64,000 bases of DNA from Streptomyces erythrochromogenes (GCF_036170895.1 NZ_CP108036.1:5263501-5327500), one strand, 5' to 3'; counted from the first letter of the stretch, positions 7,412 to 16,931 are shown. Made by a program: numbers and translations. The notes: generated from the letters alone by a model not told the origin.

Positions 7412-8797
7412 CTACATGGCCCCCTTCCGGGCCAGTCGGGCGTACCAGTGGGCGCTGGAGCGCGGCGTGCGGACCTGGGTGTCGTAGTCGACGTGCACGA
7501 TGCCGAAGCGCTTGCTGTATCCGTAGGACCACTCGAAGTTGTCCAGCAGCGACCAGAGGAAGTAGCCCCCCACCGGGGCGCCGTCCGCCAGCGCGCGGTG
7601 GACGGCGGTGAGGTGGGCCTGAAGGTAGGCGATGCGCTGCGGGTCGTCCAGGTCCGGGGCGTAGGCCGCGCCGTTCTCGGTGACCATCAGCTGCAGGCCG
7701 GGCGCCTCGCGGGTGAAGCGCATCAGCAGGTCGTACAGGCCGGTCGGGTCGATCGACCATCCCATGTCGGTCTGTTCGCCCGGGGGCTGGTGGAAGGCCA
7801 CCGTGTCCGCGGCGGGCCAGGGGGAGTGGGACGTGGCGCCGTGGCCGTCGGCGCGCGGGCCGTTCCCGTCCGGGGCCGCGGAAACCACCGCCGGCGTGTA
7901 GTAGTTCACGCCGAGGAAGTCCAGCGGCTGGCGGATCAGCGCCTCGTCGCCGGTGCGGACGAACGACCAGTCCGTCAGGGAGGCGGTGTCGGCCAGCAGG
8001 TCCTGCGGGTAGGCGCCGTGCAGCAGCGGTCCGGTGAAGATCCGGTTGGCCAGTGCGTCGATACGGCGGGCGGCGTCCAGGTCGGCCGCCGAGCCGGTCA
8101 GGGGCCGTACCGCGCTGGGGTTGAGCGCGATGCCGACCCGGGTGCGGGCCGGCAGGGCCGCCGCGGCCAGGCCGTGGGCCAGGTTGAGGTGGTGGGCGGC
8201 GCGCAGCGAGTCGGCGGGGGAGGTGCGGCCGGGGGCGTGCACCCCCGAGGCGTAGCCGAGGAAGGCGCTGCACCAGGGCTCATTGAGGGTGGTCCAGAGC
8301 TCCACGCGGTCGGCGAGCACGCCCGCGACCTGCTCCGCGTACTGGGCGAAGCCGTAGGCCGTCTCCCGCTCGGGCCAGCCGCCGGCGTCCTCCAGCTCCT
8401 GCGGGAGGTCCCAGTGGTAGAGGGTCACACAGGGCTGGATACCGTGGGAGAGCAACTCGTCGACGAGCTTGTCGTAGAAGCCGATCCCGCCGGCGAGGAC
8501 GCGCGGCCAGGACACCGAGAACCGGTAGGAGCCCAGCCCCAGTTCGGCCATGAGGGCGACGTCCTCGCGCCACAGCCGGTGGTGGTCGACCGCGACGTCG
8601 CCGGTGTGGCCGCCGTACACCTTGCCCGGGGTGCGGCAGAAGGCGTCCCAGATGGAGGGCCCGCGCAGGGCGGCCGCGCCCTCGATCTGGAAGGCCGCCG
8701 TGGCCGTGCCCCACAAGAACGCGTCGGGGAAGCGGAGTTCCCCGCCCGGATCCGTCGCGTTCGACGTGCGGGTCGTGTGCGTCGGGGTGTCAGTCAT
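7412..8797 (-). CDS. bglC: Beta-glucosidase, glycoside hydrolase family 1 (BglC)
   Basis: A 461-residue cytoplasmic GH1 enzyme that splits imported cellobiose or cellotriose to glucose. Visible motifs are [15 protein letters not shown] near the N-terminus, the acid/base glutamate in TTLNEPWCS and the nucleophile in [10 protein letters not shown], plus [14 protein letters not shown] near the end. Its ATG overlaps the stop of cebG by four bases (ATGA), so it is the last, coupled gene of the ceb operon, as in other streptomycetes. The downstream NmrA-like gene is convergent. Confidence 0.95.
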   Translation of the reverse strand: MTDTPTHTTRTSNATDPGGELRFPDAFLWGTATAAFQIEGAAALRGPSIWDAFCRTPGKVYGGHTGDVAVDHHRLWREDVALMAELGLGSYRFSVSWPRVLAGGIGFYDKLVDELLSHGIQPCVTLYHWDLPQELEDAGGWPERETAYGFAQYAEQVAGVLADRVELWTTLNEPWCSAFLGYASGVHAPGRTSPADSLRAAHHLNLAHGLAAAALPARTRVGIALNPSAVRPLTGSAADLDAARRIDALANRIFTGPLLHGAYPQDLLADTASLTDWSFVRTGDEALIRQPLDFLGVNYYTPAVVSAAPDGNGPRADGHGATSHSPWPAADTVAFHQPPGEQTDMGWSIDPTGLYDLLMRFTREAPGLQLMVTENGAAYAPDLDDPQRIAYLQAHLTAVHRALADGAPVGGYFLWSLLDNFEWSYGYSKRFGIVHVDYDTQVRTPRSSAHWYARLARKGAM

Positions 8798-9618
8798 CCC
8801 TTTACCGCTCCCTGCATGATGCCGCCGACGATCTGGCGGCCGAAGACGATGAACACCACAAGCAGCGGGAGCGTGCCCAGCAGCGCACCCGCCATGATCA
8901 CGGACTGGTCGGGGATGTAGCCCCGGCCCAGCCCGGTCAGGGCCACCTGGACCGTCGGGCTGCCGTTCTGGGTCAGCGCGACGATCGGCCAGAAGAAGTC
9001 GTTCCAGGACATGACGAAGGTCAGCATCCCCAGCACCGCCATCGCCGGCCGGGCCGCCGGGAAGACCACGTGCCACATCACCCGCAGGGAACTGGCCCCG
9101 TCCGTGCGGGCCGCCTCCACCAGTTCCGTCGGCAGCGCGTGCACCAGGTACTGGCGCATGAAGAAGACGCCGAAGGCGCACACCAGGGACGGCAGGACCA
9201 CCGCCTGGAGCCGGTCGGTCCACGACAGCTTCGCGATCAGCATGTACAGCGGCACCACGCTCAGTTGTGGCGGGATCAGCATCGTCCCCACCACCATCGC
9301 CATCAGCATCCGGCGTCCGCGGAAGCGGAGTTTGGCGAAGGCGAAGCCCGCCAGGGTGGAGAAGAGGACCGTCCCAACGGTGACGGTGCCCGCCACGATC
9401 ACCGTGTTCAGCAGGGCCGTGCCCATGTTGGCGTCGGTCCAGGCGATCTGCAGGTTCCGTCCCAGGTTCCCGCCGAACCAGAACGGCGGCGGGGTCTGGG
9501 CCAGGCGCGTGTTGGTGCGGGAGGCCGCGATCGCCGTCCACACCAGCGGGAAGAGCGAACCGGCGGTGAAGAGGCCGAGCACCACATAGGTGAGCTGGCC
9601 CGCGCGCAGCGATCTCAT
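8794..9618 (-). CDS. cebG: Cellobiose/cellotriose ABC transporter permease CebG
   Basis: A 274-residue MalG-type permease with six hydrophobic helices. The EAA loop that docks the ATPase is [20 protein letters not shown]. It overlaps cebF upstream and bglC downstream by four bases each. No ATPase gene is in the operon; in Streptomyces the shared ATPase MsiK, encoded elsewhere, energises this importer. The name rests on operon order and the CebR box. Confidence 0.93.
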   Translation of the reverse strand: MRSLRAGQLTYVVLGLFTAGSLFPLVWTAIAASRTNTRLAQTPPPFWFGGNLGRNLQIAWTDANMGTALLNTVIVAGTVTVGTVLFSTLAGFAFAKLRFRGRRMLMAMVVGTMLIPPQLSVVPLYMLIAKLSWTDRLQAVVLPSLVCAFGVFFMRQYLVHALPTELVEAARTDGASSLRVMWHVVFPAARPAMAVLGMLTFVMSWNDFFWPIVALTQNGSPTVQVALTGLGRGYIPDQSVIMAGALLGTLPLLVVFIVFGRQIVGGIMQGAVKG

Positions 9619-10610
9619 CGCGAGTTCCCCCGTCCGCGCAGCAGGCGGGCCGCCCCGGCGATCAGCAGCAGGATCAGGAACATCGCCCAGGCGATGGCCG
9701 AGGCCCGGCCCAGGTGCAGGTTCACCCAGCCCTGCTCGTACAGGTACAGCCCGAGCGTCTGGAACTGGTGGTCCGAGCCGCCCGTCGCGCCCGCCCCGCC
9801 GTTGAACAGCAGCGGCTCACCGAACAGCTGGGTCGCCCCGATCGTCGACACCACGCAGGTGAAGAGGATCGTCGGCCGCAGCGAGGGCACTGTGACGTGC
9901 AGGAACTGCTGCCAGCGCGAGGCCCCGTCCAGCGCGGCCGACTCGTACAGCTCGCCCGGAACGGCCTGCATGGCCGCCAGGTAGATCAGCGCGTTGTAGC
10001 CGGTCCACCGCCAGATCACGATGGTGGAGACCGCCAACTGCGAGGCGAAGGTGCCGTTCTGCCAGTCCACCGCCCCGAAACCGACCGCCGAGAGAACCCA
10101 GTTGATCATCCCGTAGTCCCGGCCGAAGAGCAGCACGAAGACGAGCGTGGCCGCCGCCACCGAGGTGGCGTACGGGGTGAGCACGGCGACCCGGAAGAAC
10201 GCGGAGCCCCGCAGCCGGTAGTTGAGCAGATGGGCCACGCCCAGCGCGATCGCCAGCTGCGGCACCGTCGAGAGCAGCCCGATGGTGACCGTGTTGCGCA
10301 GCGCGTTCCAGAAGAACTCGTCGTCCCACAGCCGGGTGAAGTTCCGCAGGCCCACCCACGTCATGCTGTCCGGGTCGGTCAGCTCCACCTGGTGCAGCGC
10401 CGCCCAGCCCGTGTAGAGCAGCGGGAACAGCCCGAAGGCGGCGAAGAACAGGAAGAAGGGCGCCACGAAGGCGTACGGGCTCCAGCGCAGGTCCCAGCGG
10501 TAGCGGCGCGAGCGCCACACCTGGCCCGGCCGGCCCCGGCCGCCCCCCTCCGCCGCCGCCCGCTCCGGGGCGGCGGCGGAGGGGGACAGGACTGCCGTCT
10601 CGTCCGTCAC
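9615..10610 (-). CDS. cebF: Cellobiose/cellotriose ABC transporter permease CebF
   Basis: A 331-residue MalF-type permease. A basic cytoplasmic N-terminus ([16 protein letters not shown]) is followed by about six helices and the EAA loop [20 protein letters not shown]. It starts with GTG 7 bp after the cebE stop and ends overlapping cebG. It forms the membrane channel with CebG. Confidence 0.93.
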   Translation of the reverse strand: MTDETAVLSPSAAAPERAAAEGGGRGRPGQVWRSRRYRWDLRWSPYAFVAPFFLFFAAFGLFPLLYTGWAALHQVELTDPDSMTWVGLRNFTRLWDDEFFWNALRNTVTIGLLSTVPQLAIALGVAHLLNYRLRGSAFFRVAVLTPYATSVAAATLVFVLLFGRDYGMINWVLSAVGFGAVDWQNGTFASQLAVSTIVIWRWTGYNALIYLAAMQAVPGELYESAALDGASRWQQFLHVTVPSLRPTILFTCVVSTIGATQLFGEPLLFNGGAGATGGSDHQFQTLGLYLYEQGWVNLHLGRASAIAWAMFLILLLIAGAARLLRGRGNSR

Positions 10611-10617
10611 CGGCGCC

Positions 10618-11967
10618 TCACTGGTCCAGGGCGTTGTCGATGGCCTTCACCGCGGCCTCCCAGCCCTCCTGCGGGCTGCGGCCCTTCTGGTCGACCTGGA
10701 GCATCCCGATGTCCGCCAGGTTCTGCGCGATCACCAGGTCCTTCGGGCCGACCACGGTCACCGGCACCCCCTGCGCAGCCTTCGAGAAGATCTCACCGAT
10801 CGGCGCGCCGCCGAAGTACTCGTGCTTCGCCCCCGACACCGCCGGCAGCTTGTAGGCGGCGCTCGCGCTCGGGAAGCTGCCGCGCTTCTCGAAGAGCTTC
10901 GCCTGCTGCTCCGGGGCCGTCAGCCAGGCCGCCAGCTTCGCCGCCGCCTCGGCGTTCTTGCCGGCCTTCGGGACCACCAGGAAGGAACCGCCCCAGTTGC
11001 TGGGCTTCGGCGCCTGCGCCACGTCCCACTTGTCCTTGCCCGCCGGACCGGCCTTGTCCTGGATGTAGCCGAGCATCCAGGCCGGGCAGGAGACCGTCGC
11101 GAAGGCGCCGTTTGCGAAGCCCTGGTCCCAGCCCGGGGTGAACTGCTGCAGCTTCGCGCTGAGCCCCTCGGTGGCGAAGGACGCCGCCAGGTCGAAGGCC
11201 CCGCGCACCGCCGGGTTGGTCTTGTAGACGACCTTGCCCTGCTCGTCGTAGAACCGCTGGGCGCTGCTGCCCGTCACCGCGGCCATGACCCCCGACGCCG
11301 AGTCCACGAAGGCCTTGCCGTCGCCGGCCTTTGCCTTGTACGCCTTGCCCGTCTCCAGGTACTTGCCCCAGTCGCCCGCCCACAGCGCGCCGACCGCCTC
11401 CCGGTCCGAGGGCAGCCCGGCCGCCTCGAACAGGTCCTTGCGGTAGCAGATGCCCTGCGGGCCTATGTCGGTGCCGAGGCCGACCGTGGCCCCGCCCTTC
11501 GCCGCGGGCGCCGTGCCCTGGGCCCACTTCCACGGCAGGTACGCGGCCTTGTCCACGCCGGACACCTTGCCCAGGTCCACCAGCTTGTCGGCCTGGGTCG
11601 CGGTGATCTCGGCGATGTTGTTGACCTCGACGGCCTGGATGTCGGCGAGCCCGCTGCCCGTCCCCAGGTGCGTGAGGAGCTGGGGGTAGTAGTTCTCGTT
11701 GCGCTCGATGGAGGTCTGCTCGATGCGGATCCCCGGGTTCTGCGCCATGTACTCGTCGTAGAGCCCGGCCTCCTGGAGGCCGAAGGCCCCGAAGACGCCC
11801 ACGGTCAGGGTGGTCTGGCCTTTTCCGCCGGCCGAGGGGCCCGCCTTCGGGTCCGTCTCGGGGTCCTGTGCGCACCCCCCGAGCAGCAGCGCGGCGGCGC
11901 CCATCGTGGCGACCGCCGTGACGAGGGTTCTTCGGGCTCGTGCTCGGGCCGGGGACTGGGCTCGCAT
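10618..11967 (-). CDS. cebE: Cellobiose/cellotriose-binding lipoprotein CebE
   Basis: A 449-residue extracellular solute-binding protein of the family 1 sugar type. The signal peptide ends in a lipobox (LLLGGC), so the mature protein is tethered to the outer face of the membrane. The rest (TLTVGVFGAFGLQEAGLYDE onward) has the usual two-lobe length. It is the first gene of the ceb operon. A perfect CebR operator lies 52-69 bp upstream of its ATG. It captures cello-oligosaccharides for CebF/CebG. Confidence 0.93.
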   Translation of the reverse strand: MRAQSPARARARRTLVTAVATMGAAALLLGGCAQDPETDPKAGPSAGGKGQTTLTVGVFGAFGLQEAGLYDEYMAQNPGIRIEQTSIERNENYYPQLLTHLGTGSGLADIQAVEVNNIAEITATQADKLVDLGKVSGVDKAAYLPWKWAQGTAPAAKGGATVGLGTDIGPQGICYRKDLFEAAGLPSDREAVGALWAGDWGKYLETGKAYKAKAGDGKAFVDSASGVMAAVTGSSAQRFYDEQGKVVYKTNPAVRGAFDLAASFATEGLSAKLQQFTPGWDQGFANGAFATVSCPAWMLGYIQDKAGPAGKDKWDVAQAPKPSNWGGSFLVVPKAGKNAEAAAKLAAWLTAPEQQAKLFEKRGSFPSASAAYKLPAVSGAKHEYFGGAPIGEIFSKAAQGVPVTVVGPKDLVIAQNLADIGMLQVDQKGRSPQEGWEAAVKAIDNALDQ

Positions 11968-12018
11968 GGGTTCCTCCCTGAAGGGTGGGCGACAACGTGG
12001 GGGTGTCGTGTGACACAG

Positions 12019-12036
12019 TGTGGGAGCGCTCCCACA
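12019..12036. promoter_or_regulatory. CebR operator between cebE and cebR
   Basis: TGTGGGAGCGCTCCCACA is a perfect 18-bp palindrome containing the published 14-bp CebR box TGGGAGCGCTCCCA. It lies in the divergent promoter region, so one site can control both cebE and cebR. Cellobiose or cellotriose releases CebR from such sites. Confidence 0.95.
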
Positions 12037-12072
12037 GTAGTCAAGGGGTAGATTCACAACCGGGAGGAAGCC

Positions 12073-13116
12073 ATGAACGGGAACGGGCGCAGCGGGGGAC
12101 GGCCGACCCTGGAAGAGGTCGCGGTACGGGCCGGAGTCGGGCGCGGCACCGTGTCCCGGGTGATCAACGGGTCCTCCAAGGTCAGCGAGCAGACCAAGGC
12201 CGCCGTCGAGGCGGCCGTGACCGAGCTGGGGTACGTGCCGAACCGCGCGGCCCGCGCCCTCGCGGCCAACCGCAACGACGCCATCGCCCTGGTGATCCCC
12301 GAGCCCGAGGCCCGGTTCTTCGCCGAACCGTACTTCTCCGAAGTGGTGCGCGGAGTGGGGGCCGCCCTGGCGGAGACCGACATCCAGCTCGTGCTCACCC
12401 TGGCCGGCAGCGACCGCGAGCGCCGCCGCCTCGCGCAGTACCTCTCCGGTCACCGCGTCGACGGCGTGCTGCTGGTCTCCGTCCACGCGGGGGACCCGCT
12501 CCCGGAGCTGCTGGCCGAGCTCGGCATCCCGACGGTGATCAGCGGCCGGCGTTCGGCGGCCGAGACACTGCCCTGCGTGGACTCCGACAACCTGGCGGGC
12601 GCCGCCGAGGCCGTGCGCCACCTGCTCGACCGGGGCCGCCGTACGATCGCCACGATCACCGGCCCGCTGGACGTCTACGGGGCCCACTGCCGGCTCGACG
12701 GCTACCGGCAGGCCCTGGCCGCCGCCGGCCGCCCCGTCGACGAGCGGCTGGTCGCGGTCGCCGACTTCACCGAGGAGGGCGGCCGCCGGGCCATGCGCGA
12801 GCTACTGGAACGCAGCCCCTCGCTCGACGCGGTCTTCGCCTCCTCCGACGTCATGGCGGCGGGCGCCCGACGGGAGCTGCGCGCGGCCGGGCGCCGGATC
12901 CCGCACGACGTGGCCCTGGTCGGCTTCGACGATTCGGTGGTGGCCCGGCACATGGACCCGCCGCTGACCAGCGTCCGGCAGCCGATCGAGGAGATGGGCC
13001 GGACCATGGCGAGGATGCTGCTGGAGCGGGTCTCGGGACGGCGGGGGAGCGCCGGGGCGGCGGGCGGGCCGGCGGTCGTCCTGCCGAACAGACTGGTGGT
13101 CCGGGAGTCGTCCTGA
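12073..13116 (+). CDS. cebR: LacI-family repressor CebR
   Basis: A 347-residue regulator. The N-terminal helix-turn-helix and hinge are PTLEEVAVRAGVGRGTVSRV and YVPNRAARALAANRND; the C-terminal part is a periplasmic-binding-type effector domain (LVGFDDSVVARHMDPPLTSV near the end). GGGAGGAAG precedes the ATG. It is divergent from cebE across the CebR box. In other Streptomyces CebR represses cello-oligosaccharide use and, in S. scabies, virulence; here it should control cebEFG-bglC and itself. Confidence 0.95.
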   Translation: MNGNGRSGGRPTLEEVAVRAGVGRGTVSRVINGSSKVSEQTKAAVEAAVTELGYVPNRAARALAANRNDAIALVIPEPEARFFAEPYFSEVVRGVGAALAETDIQLVLTLAGSDRERRRLAQYLSGHRVDGVLLVSVHAGDPLPELLAELGIPTVISGRRSAAETLPCVDSDNLAGAAEAVRHLLDRGRRTIATITGPLDVYGAHCRLDGYRQALAAAGRPVDERLVAVADFTEEGGRRAMRELLERSPSLDAVFASSDVMAAGARRELRAAGRRIPHDVALVGFDDSVVARHMDPPLTSVRQPIEEMGRTMARMLLERVSGRRGSAGAAGGPAVVLPNRLVVRESS

Positions 13117-13170
13117 CCGCTCCGGCAGCCCCGGGACGTGCGGGGACACGCAGAAGGTGGGGACATGCAG

Positions 13171-13204
13171 AAGGCCCCGGTCCGCTTCCGCGTACCGGGG
13201 CCTT
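13171..13204. terminator. Terminator between cebR and tRNA-His
   Basis: AAGGCCCCGGT (13171-13181) and ACCGGGGCCTT (13194-13204) form an 11-bp perfect stem with a 12-base loop, between the cebR stop and the tRNA on the opposite strand. Confidence 0.8.
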
Positions 13205-13210
13205 CCCGCA

Positions 13211-13286
13211 GGGTGAGTGACGGGACTTGAACCCGCGGCCACCTGGACCACAACCAGGTGCTCTACCAACTGAGCTACACCCACCA
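13211..13286 (-). tRNA. tRNA-His (anticodon GTG)
   Basis: Read on the minus strand, the acceptor arm GTGGGTG pairs with CACTCAC (one G-T pair), the D arm is GCTCAGTTGGTAGAGC, the anticodon stem-loop is CCTGG-TTGTGGT-CCAGG with anticodon GTG, and the T arm contains GGTTCAAGTCC. An extra G precedes position 1, as expected for histidine tRNA. CCA is not encoded. The ends are accurate to one or two bases. Confidence 0.95.
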
Positions 13287-13392
13287 TGTCCGGTCGGAAA
13301 ACCGACCGGCCGAAGAAAAGGGTACAGGGTCCGGGAGGGTGCTCGCTCCACCGTTTCCCCGCACCCCCTTCCGGAGGGATCGGGCAGGGCCG

Positions 13393-13995
13393 CTACGCGC
13401 CCGGCGCCGTGTGCTTGGCCGCGATGGTGCGGGCCGTGTCCGAATCGGGCCCGGGCTGCGGCACGAAGACCGCCTCGCGGTAGTAGCGCAGCTCGGTGAT
13501 GGAGTCCTTGATGTCCGCCAGCGCCCGGTGGTTGCCGTTCTTCGGGGGGCTGTTGAAGTACGCCCGCGGGTACCAGCGGCGCGCCAGCTCCTTGACCGAG
13601 GACACGTCCACGATCCGGTAGTGCAGGTAGCTCTCCAGCGCGGCCATGTCGCGCAGCAGGAAACCGCGGTCGGTGCCGACCGAGTTCCCGCAGAGCGGCG
13701 CCTTGCGCGGCTCCTTCACGTGCTCCCGCACGTACGCGAGGACCTGCGCCTCGGCGTCCGCGAGGGTGGTCCCGCCGGCCAGCTCGTCGAGCAGTCCGGA
13801 GGCGGTGTGCATCTCGCGGACCACGTCGGGCATGGTCTCCAGGGCCGCGTCCGGCGGGCGGATCACGATGTCCACGCCCTCGCCGAGCACGTTGAGCTCC
13901 GAGTCGGTGACCAGTGCGGCCACCTCGATAAGTGCGTCGTCCGTCAACGAGAGCCCGGTCATCTCGCAGTCGATCCACACCATGCGATCGTTCAT
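13393..13995 (-). CDS. orn: Oligoribonuclease
   Basis: A 200-residue DEDDh 3'-5' exoribonuclease that degrades di- to pentanucleotides, including pGpG from cyclic-di-GMP breakdown. Catalytic acids are visible in [10 protein letters not shown], in [16 protein letters not shown] and in [12 protein letters not shown] (with the final His and Asp). The ATG at 13995 is chosen over the GTG at 14004 because GGTGGGA precedes it and it gives the usual family length. It lies downstream of adpA on the same strand, separated by two hairpins. Confidence 0.95.
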   Translation of the reverse strand: MNDRMVWIDCEMTGLSLTDDALIEVAALVTDSELNVLGEGVDIVIRPPDAALETMPDVVREMHTASGLLDELAGGTTLADAEAQVLAYVREHVKEPRKAPLCGNSVGTDRGFLLRDMAALESYLHYRIVDVSSVKELARRWYPRAYFNSPPKNGNHRALADIKDSITELRYYREAVFVPQPGPDSDTARTIAAKHTAPGA

Positions 13996-14007
13996 GTGTC
14001 CCACCTT

Positions 14008-14035
14008 ATGCGGTCCCCTGCGGAGCGGACCGCAT
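14008..14035 (-). other. Hairpin just upstream of the orn start
   Basis: ATGCGGTCC (14008-14016) pairs with GGACCGCAT (14027-14035), a perfect 9-bp stem with a 10-base loop, ending 12 bases before the orn ATG. In the mRNA it abuts the ribosome binding site and could affect orn translation or mark the leader end. Confidence 0.5.
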
Positions 14036-14040
14036 ATGCG

Positions 14041-14078
14041 GAAGGTCCCCCATCGGCGGTGACCGATGGAGGACCTTC
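14041..14078 (-). terminator. Terminator downstream of adpA
   Basis: Arms 14041-14056 and 14063-14078 form a 16-bp stem with one mismatch and a 6-base loop, 22 bp past the adpA stop. It separates adpA from orn. Confidence 0.8.
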
Positions 14079-14100
14079 GCTGTCGTACCCGTTGTGGGGG

Positions 14101-15273
14101 TTACGCGTGTTCCCGCAGGACCCGGTTCGGGGCGTACAGCTCCGTGACCGTGGGGCCCGCCGCGGCCAGAGCCGCCGCCGCCCGGTGGGGCTGCGGAGTG
14201 CGCTGGTGCGGCACCGGTCCCGTCGAGATCTCCGCCACCTGTGCGACGTCGGCCTGCGGCCGGCGTGCGCGGTAGGCGGAGCGGTATGCGGCCGGGGAGG
14301 ACCCCAGCTGCCGCCGGAAGTGACCGCGCAGGGCGACCGGCGAGCGGAACCCGCAGCGTCCGGCGACCTCGTCGACCGAGTAGTCGGAGGTCTCCAGCAG
14401 CCGCTGGGCCTGGAGCACCCGCTGCGTGATCAGCCACTGGAGCGGCGCGCTGCCGGTGAGCGAGCGGAACCGCCGGTCGAAGGTGCGCCTGCTCATGTAG
14501 GCGCGGGCGGCCAGCGTCTCCACGTCGAACTGCTCGTGGAGGTGTTCCAGTGCCCAGGCGACGACCTCGGCCAGCGGGTCGGCGCCGATCTCCTCCGGCA
14601 GCGACCGGTCGAGGTAGCGCTCCTGGCCGCCCGTGCGGCGCGGCGGCACGACGAGCCTGCGGGCCAGGGCCCCGGCCGCCTCGCTGCCGTGGTCGGTGCG
14701 CACGATGTGCAGGCAGAGGTCGATTCCGGCCGCCGTGCCCGCGGACGTGAGCACATCGCCGTCGTCGACGAACAGTTCGCGCGGATCGACGTGGACGGAC
14801 GGGTAGCGCTTGGCCAGCGTCGGCGCGTACATCCAGTGCGTCGTCGCGGGCCGGCCGTCCAGCAGACCGGCGGCCGCGAGCACGAAGGCCCCGGTGCACA
14901 GTCCGACGATCCGGGCCCCCTCCTCGTGCGCCAGACGCAGTGCGTCGAGCGCCTCCGGAGGCGGCGGTGAAGTGATGGAGCGCCAGGCGGGAACGACGAC
15001 CGTGCCTGCCCGGGCGATCGCCTCCAACCCGTACGGCGCGGTCAGTTCGAGTCCGCCGGTGGTCCTGAGCGGACCGTCCTCACCGGCGCACACGAGCAGT
15101 CGGTAGCGTGGAACTCCCGCGTCCTGCCGGTCAATGCCGAACACGGATAGTGGAATGGAGCTCTCGAAGATCGGTCCGCCGCTGAAGAGCAGCACCGCGA
15201 CGATCTCCCTGCGGCGACGCCCCGCGAGCTTCCTGCCGGCGTCTGCGACGACGGCGGTGGAATCCTGGCTCAT
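14101..15273 (-). CDS. adpA: Pleiotropic developmental regulator AdpA (no TTA codon)
   Basis: A 390-residue AraC/XylS regulator that controls aerial growth, secondary metabolism and secreted enzymes in Streptomyces. Residues about 25-200 form the DJ-1/GATase-1-like dimerisation domain (LLFSGGPIFESSIPLSVFGI; GLCTGAFVLAAAGLLDG). Residues about 235-335 hold the double helix-turn-helix (AARAYMSRRTFDRRFRSLTG and CGFRSPVALRGHFRRQLG). The tail is Ala/Pro-rich. Orthologues in most streptomycetes carry one TTA (bldA-dependent) codon in the linker near residue 200; here Leu203 is CTG and Leu207 is CTC, and no in-frame TTA occurs anywhere in the gene. It is followed by orn, the usual order. Confidence 0.96.
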   Translation of the reverse strand: MSQDSTAVVADAGRKLAGRRRREIVAVLLFSGGPIFESSIPLSVFGIDRQDAGVPRYRLLVCAGEDGPLRTTGGLELTAPYGLEAIARAGTVVVPAWRSITSPPPPEALDALRLAHEEGARIVGLCTGAFVLAAAGLLDGRPATTHWMYAPTLAKRYPSVHVDPRELFVDDGDVLTSAGTAAGIDLCLHIVRTDHGSEAAGALARRLVVPPRRTGGQERYLDRSLPEEIGADPLAEVVAWALEHLHEQFDVETLAARAYMSRRTFDRRFRSLTGSAPLQWLITQRVLQAQRLLETSDYSVDEVAGRCGFRSPVALRGHFRRQLGSSPAAYRSAYRARRPQADVAQVAEISTGPVPHQRTPQPHRAAAALAAAGPTVTELYAPNRVLREHA

Positions 15274-15649
15274 GGCGCTAAGCCCCCCTTGGGTGTCGCG
15301 ACTCCTTGGTCTGGTCGCACCTGCACGTTTCCCCTCGGCCTTGCACGTGGATCCCCCGCCGTAAATACATGATCGAATCTACTGCGTCCCGTGGTGTCGG
15401 CGTGACAAGTTCAGCACGCAGCGCTATGTCGACTTCTCAACTTGGCGAAAAGCATTCGATCAGGAAGGGTTCCACTCCGCTACCCGGGTGGGAAGCGCGC
15501 ATCAGGGCTGTGGCTAGTACCAGTAGGGCCAAAACGCCCCCCGGCCAATGTCGTCGCTGGTGGTGGGCGGGTCGGGCGGACATTCCGGCAAGGGGGGCAA
15601 CCTGCCAGGAAGTTGGCTGAAAATATGCGGGTGTGGGTGTGCGAATGAG
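15274..15649. other. Long adpA upstream region without a gene
   Basis: 376 bp between the adpA start and the stop of the proline-rich membrane protein gene. No credible coding region is seen. It includes an AT-richer block (about 15360-15380) and CA/TG-rich stretches that fit the long, multiply regulated promoter known for adpA. I cannot assign individual binding sites. Confidence 0.6.
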
Positions 15650-16075
15650 TCAGTCGTGCGGGGAGGCGGAGTCGGAGGTACGGCAGCCCCGGCGGCCTGC
15701 GGGGCCGCCGCGCGAGTGCCGGCGGCGGTGCGCCGACGGAAGCCGCTCCTCCGCCCGGACCCGGGCCGCGGTCCGCTCCGAGTGCCGCAGCAGGACCAGG
15801 CAGGCGGCCGTGACGACGAACAGGCCGAGCGTGGCGACTGCCGCCCCGCCGAAGGAGGTTCCGTAGACGACGAGGACCACCGGGACGAGCAGGCAGCTGA
15901 AGGCGGCCCAGCGCACGACGTCACCCGCGGGGTCGTCATGGGGGCGCCCGGAAGACTGCACGGACGGGTGAAGCGGTGGGCGGGAAGAAGCGGTGAAGTG
16001 CGGGCTCGGGTCGGGGAAGTGGACGGACTGGGTCGGCTGAGCTGGCTGGACGGGGTGAACCGGATGGCCGGGCAC
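15650..16075 (-). CDS. Small proline-rich two-helix membrane protein
   Basis: A 141-residue protein. The N-terminal about 55 residues are rich in Pro, His and Ser (PGHPVHPVQPAQPTQSVHFP). Two adjacent membrane helices follow (WAAFSCLLVPVVLVVYGTSF and AVATLGLFVVTAACLVLL), then a strongly basic C-terminal tail (RRRHSRGGPAGRRG). GCAGGGAG lies 6 bases before the GTG start. Conserved proteins of this type sit beside adpA in other streptomycetes. No function is known to me. Confidence 0.7.
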   Translation of the reverse strand: MPGHPVHPVQPAQPTQSVHFPDPSPHFTASSRPPLHPSVQSSGRPHDDPAGDVVRWAAFSCLLVPVVLVVYGTSFGGAAVATLGLFVVTAACLVLLRHSERTAARVRAEERLPSAHRRRHSRGGPAGRRGCRTSDSASPHD

Positions 16076-16397
16076 GGCGTACTCCCTGCGGGCTCTTCCT
16101 GGACGGTCGGACGCATGTCCAACGCCGCCCGGCGGGGCTCGGTCACTGTGCGCACGGGTGGCAACTCCCCGTCTCGTCACTGGCTGTAGGGGACAGCGGC
16201 CATTGCCAAGGCGCGCTCGCTCCGGCATGCTCCCTGGGACGCTCTCCAAGTGCGGCAAGCCCTGTGCAGGACAGGAGTGTCGCCGTACCCTGGTGGGTAT
16301 GGGCTTGGGAAGATGCTTCCCGGACAGAGCTCCGTCACACTGCGTCGCCGATATCGCCCCTGTTGCTTCCTCCAAGGACCTCTTCGCCGAGACACCC
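16076..16397. other. Divergent intergenic region
   Basis: 322 bp between the membrane-protein gene (minus) and the universal stress protein gene (plus). It should hold both promoters. A longer in-frame start for the stress protein exists within it (ATG near 16299), but no other gene is supported. Confidence 0.5.
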
Positions 16398-16931
16398 ATG
16401 GCCGGTCACGAATTCTCCGAACCCGCGGACCGCAAGCGCAAACGGCTCGCCGACCCCGCGTCGGCCGCCGAGCTGCGCGCGGTGGAACAGACACGCTCAC
16501 CCTGCGACCCGGCCTTCCGGCACGGTGTCGTTGTGGGATTCGACGGATCGACGTCCAGTGAGCGCGCGCTCGCGTACGCGATCGGTATGGCCCGCCGCTC
16601 CGGATCGGGTCTGATCATCGTCCATGTCGCCAACCGGCTGCCCACCACCGTGTGGGCCGGCTGTGAGCCGCCCGTCTTCGTGGACGTGCCGGACCACCGC
16701 ACCGAGGTGCTGGGCCTGGAGCTCGCCTGCGCCGACTACCTGGCCGAAGTGCCGTGGATCCTGGTCGAGCGCGGCGGTGACATCTGCCATGAGCTGGAGG
16801 AGGTCGGCCGGGAGTATTCGGCCGACGCGATCGTGGTCGGCTCCACGCACGGGATCGTGGGCCGGATCTTCGGCTCGGTGGCCGGTCGGCTCGCCAAGCG
16901 CGCACAGCGACCGGTTGTTGTCATTCCGTGA
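16398..16931 (+). CDS. Universal stress protein (UspA domain)
   Basis: A 177-residue protein. After a charged N-terminal extension of about 40 residues, the UspA fold starts at HGVVVGFDGSTSSERALAYA and ends with the nucleotide-binding signature VVGSTHGIVGRIFGSVAGRL and RPVVVIP (G-2x-G-9x-G-S pattern), so it probably binds ATP. Cytoplasmic, generally induced by stress or dormancy. The ATG at 16398 is chosen for length; an upstream ATG near 16299 would add 33 residues and cannot be excluded. The acetate-type transporter follows on the same strand. Confidence 0.85.
   Translation: MAGHEFSEPADRKRKRLADPASAAELRAVEQTRSPCDPAFRHGVVVGFDGSTSSERALAYAIGMARRSGSGLIIVHVANRLPTTVWAGCEPPVFVDVPDHRTEVLGLELACADYLAEVPWILVERGGDICHELEEVGREYSADAIVVGSTHGIVGRIFGSVAGRLAKRAQRPVVVIP

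Noticed and set aside
13117..13392. Possible integrated element at tRNA-His
   Set aside because: No integrase gene and no duplicated tRNA end nearby; flanking genes are core and in the usual order.
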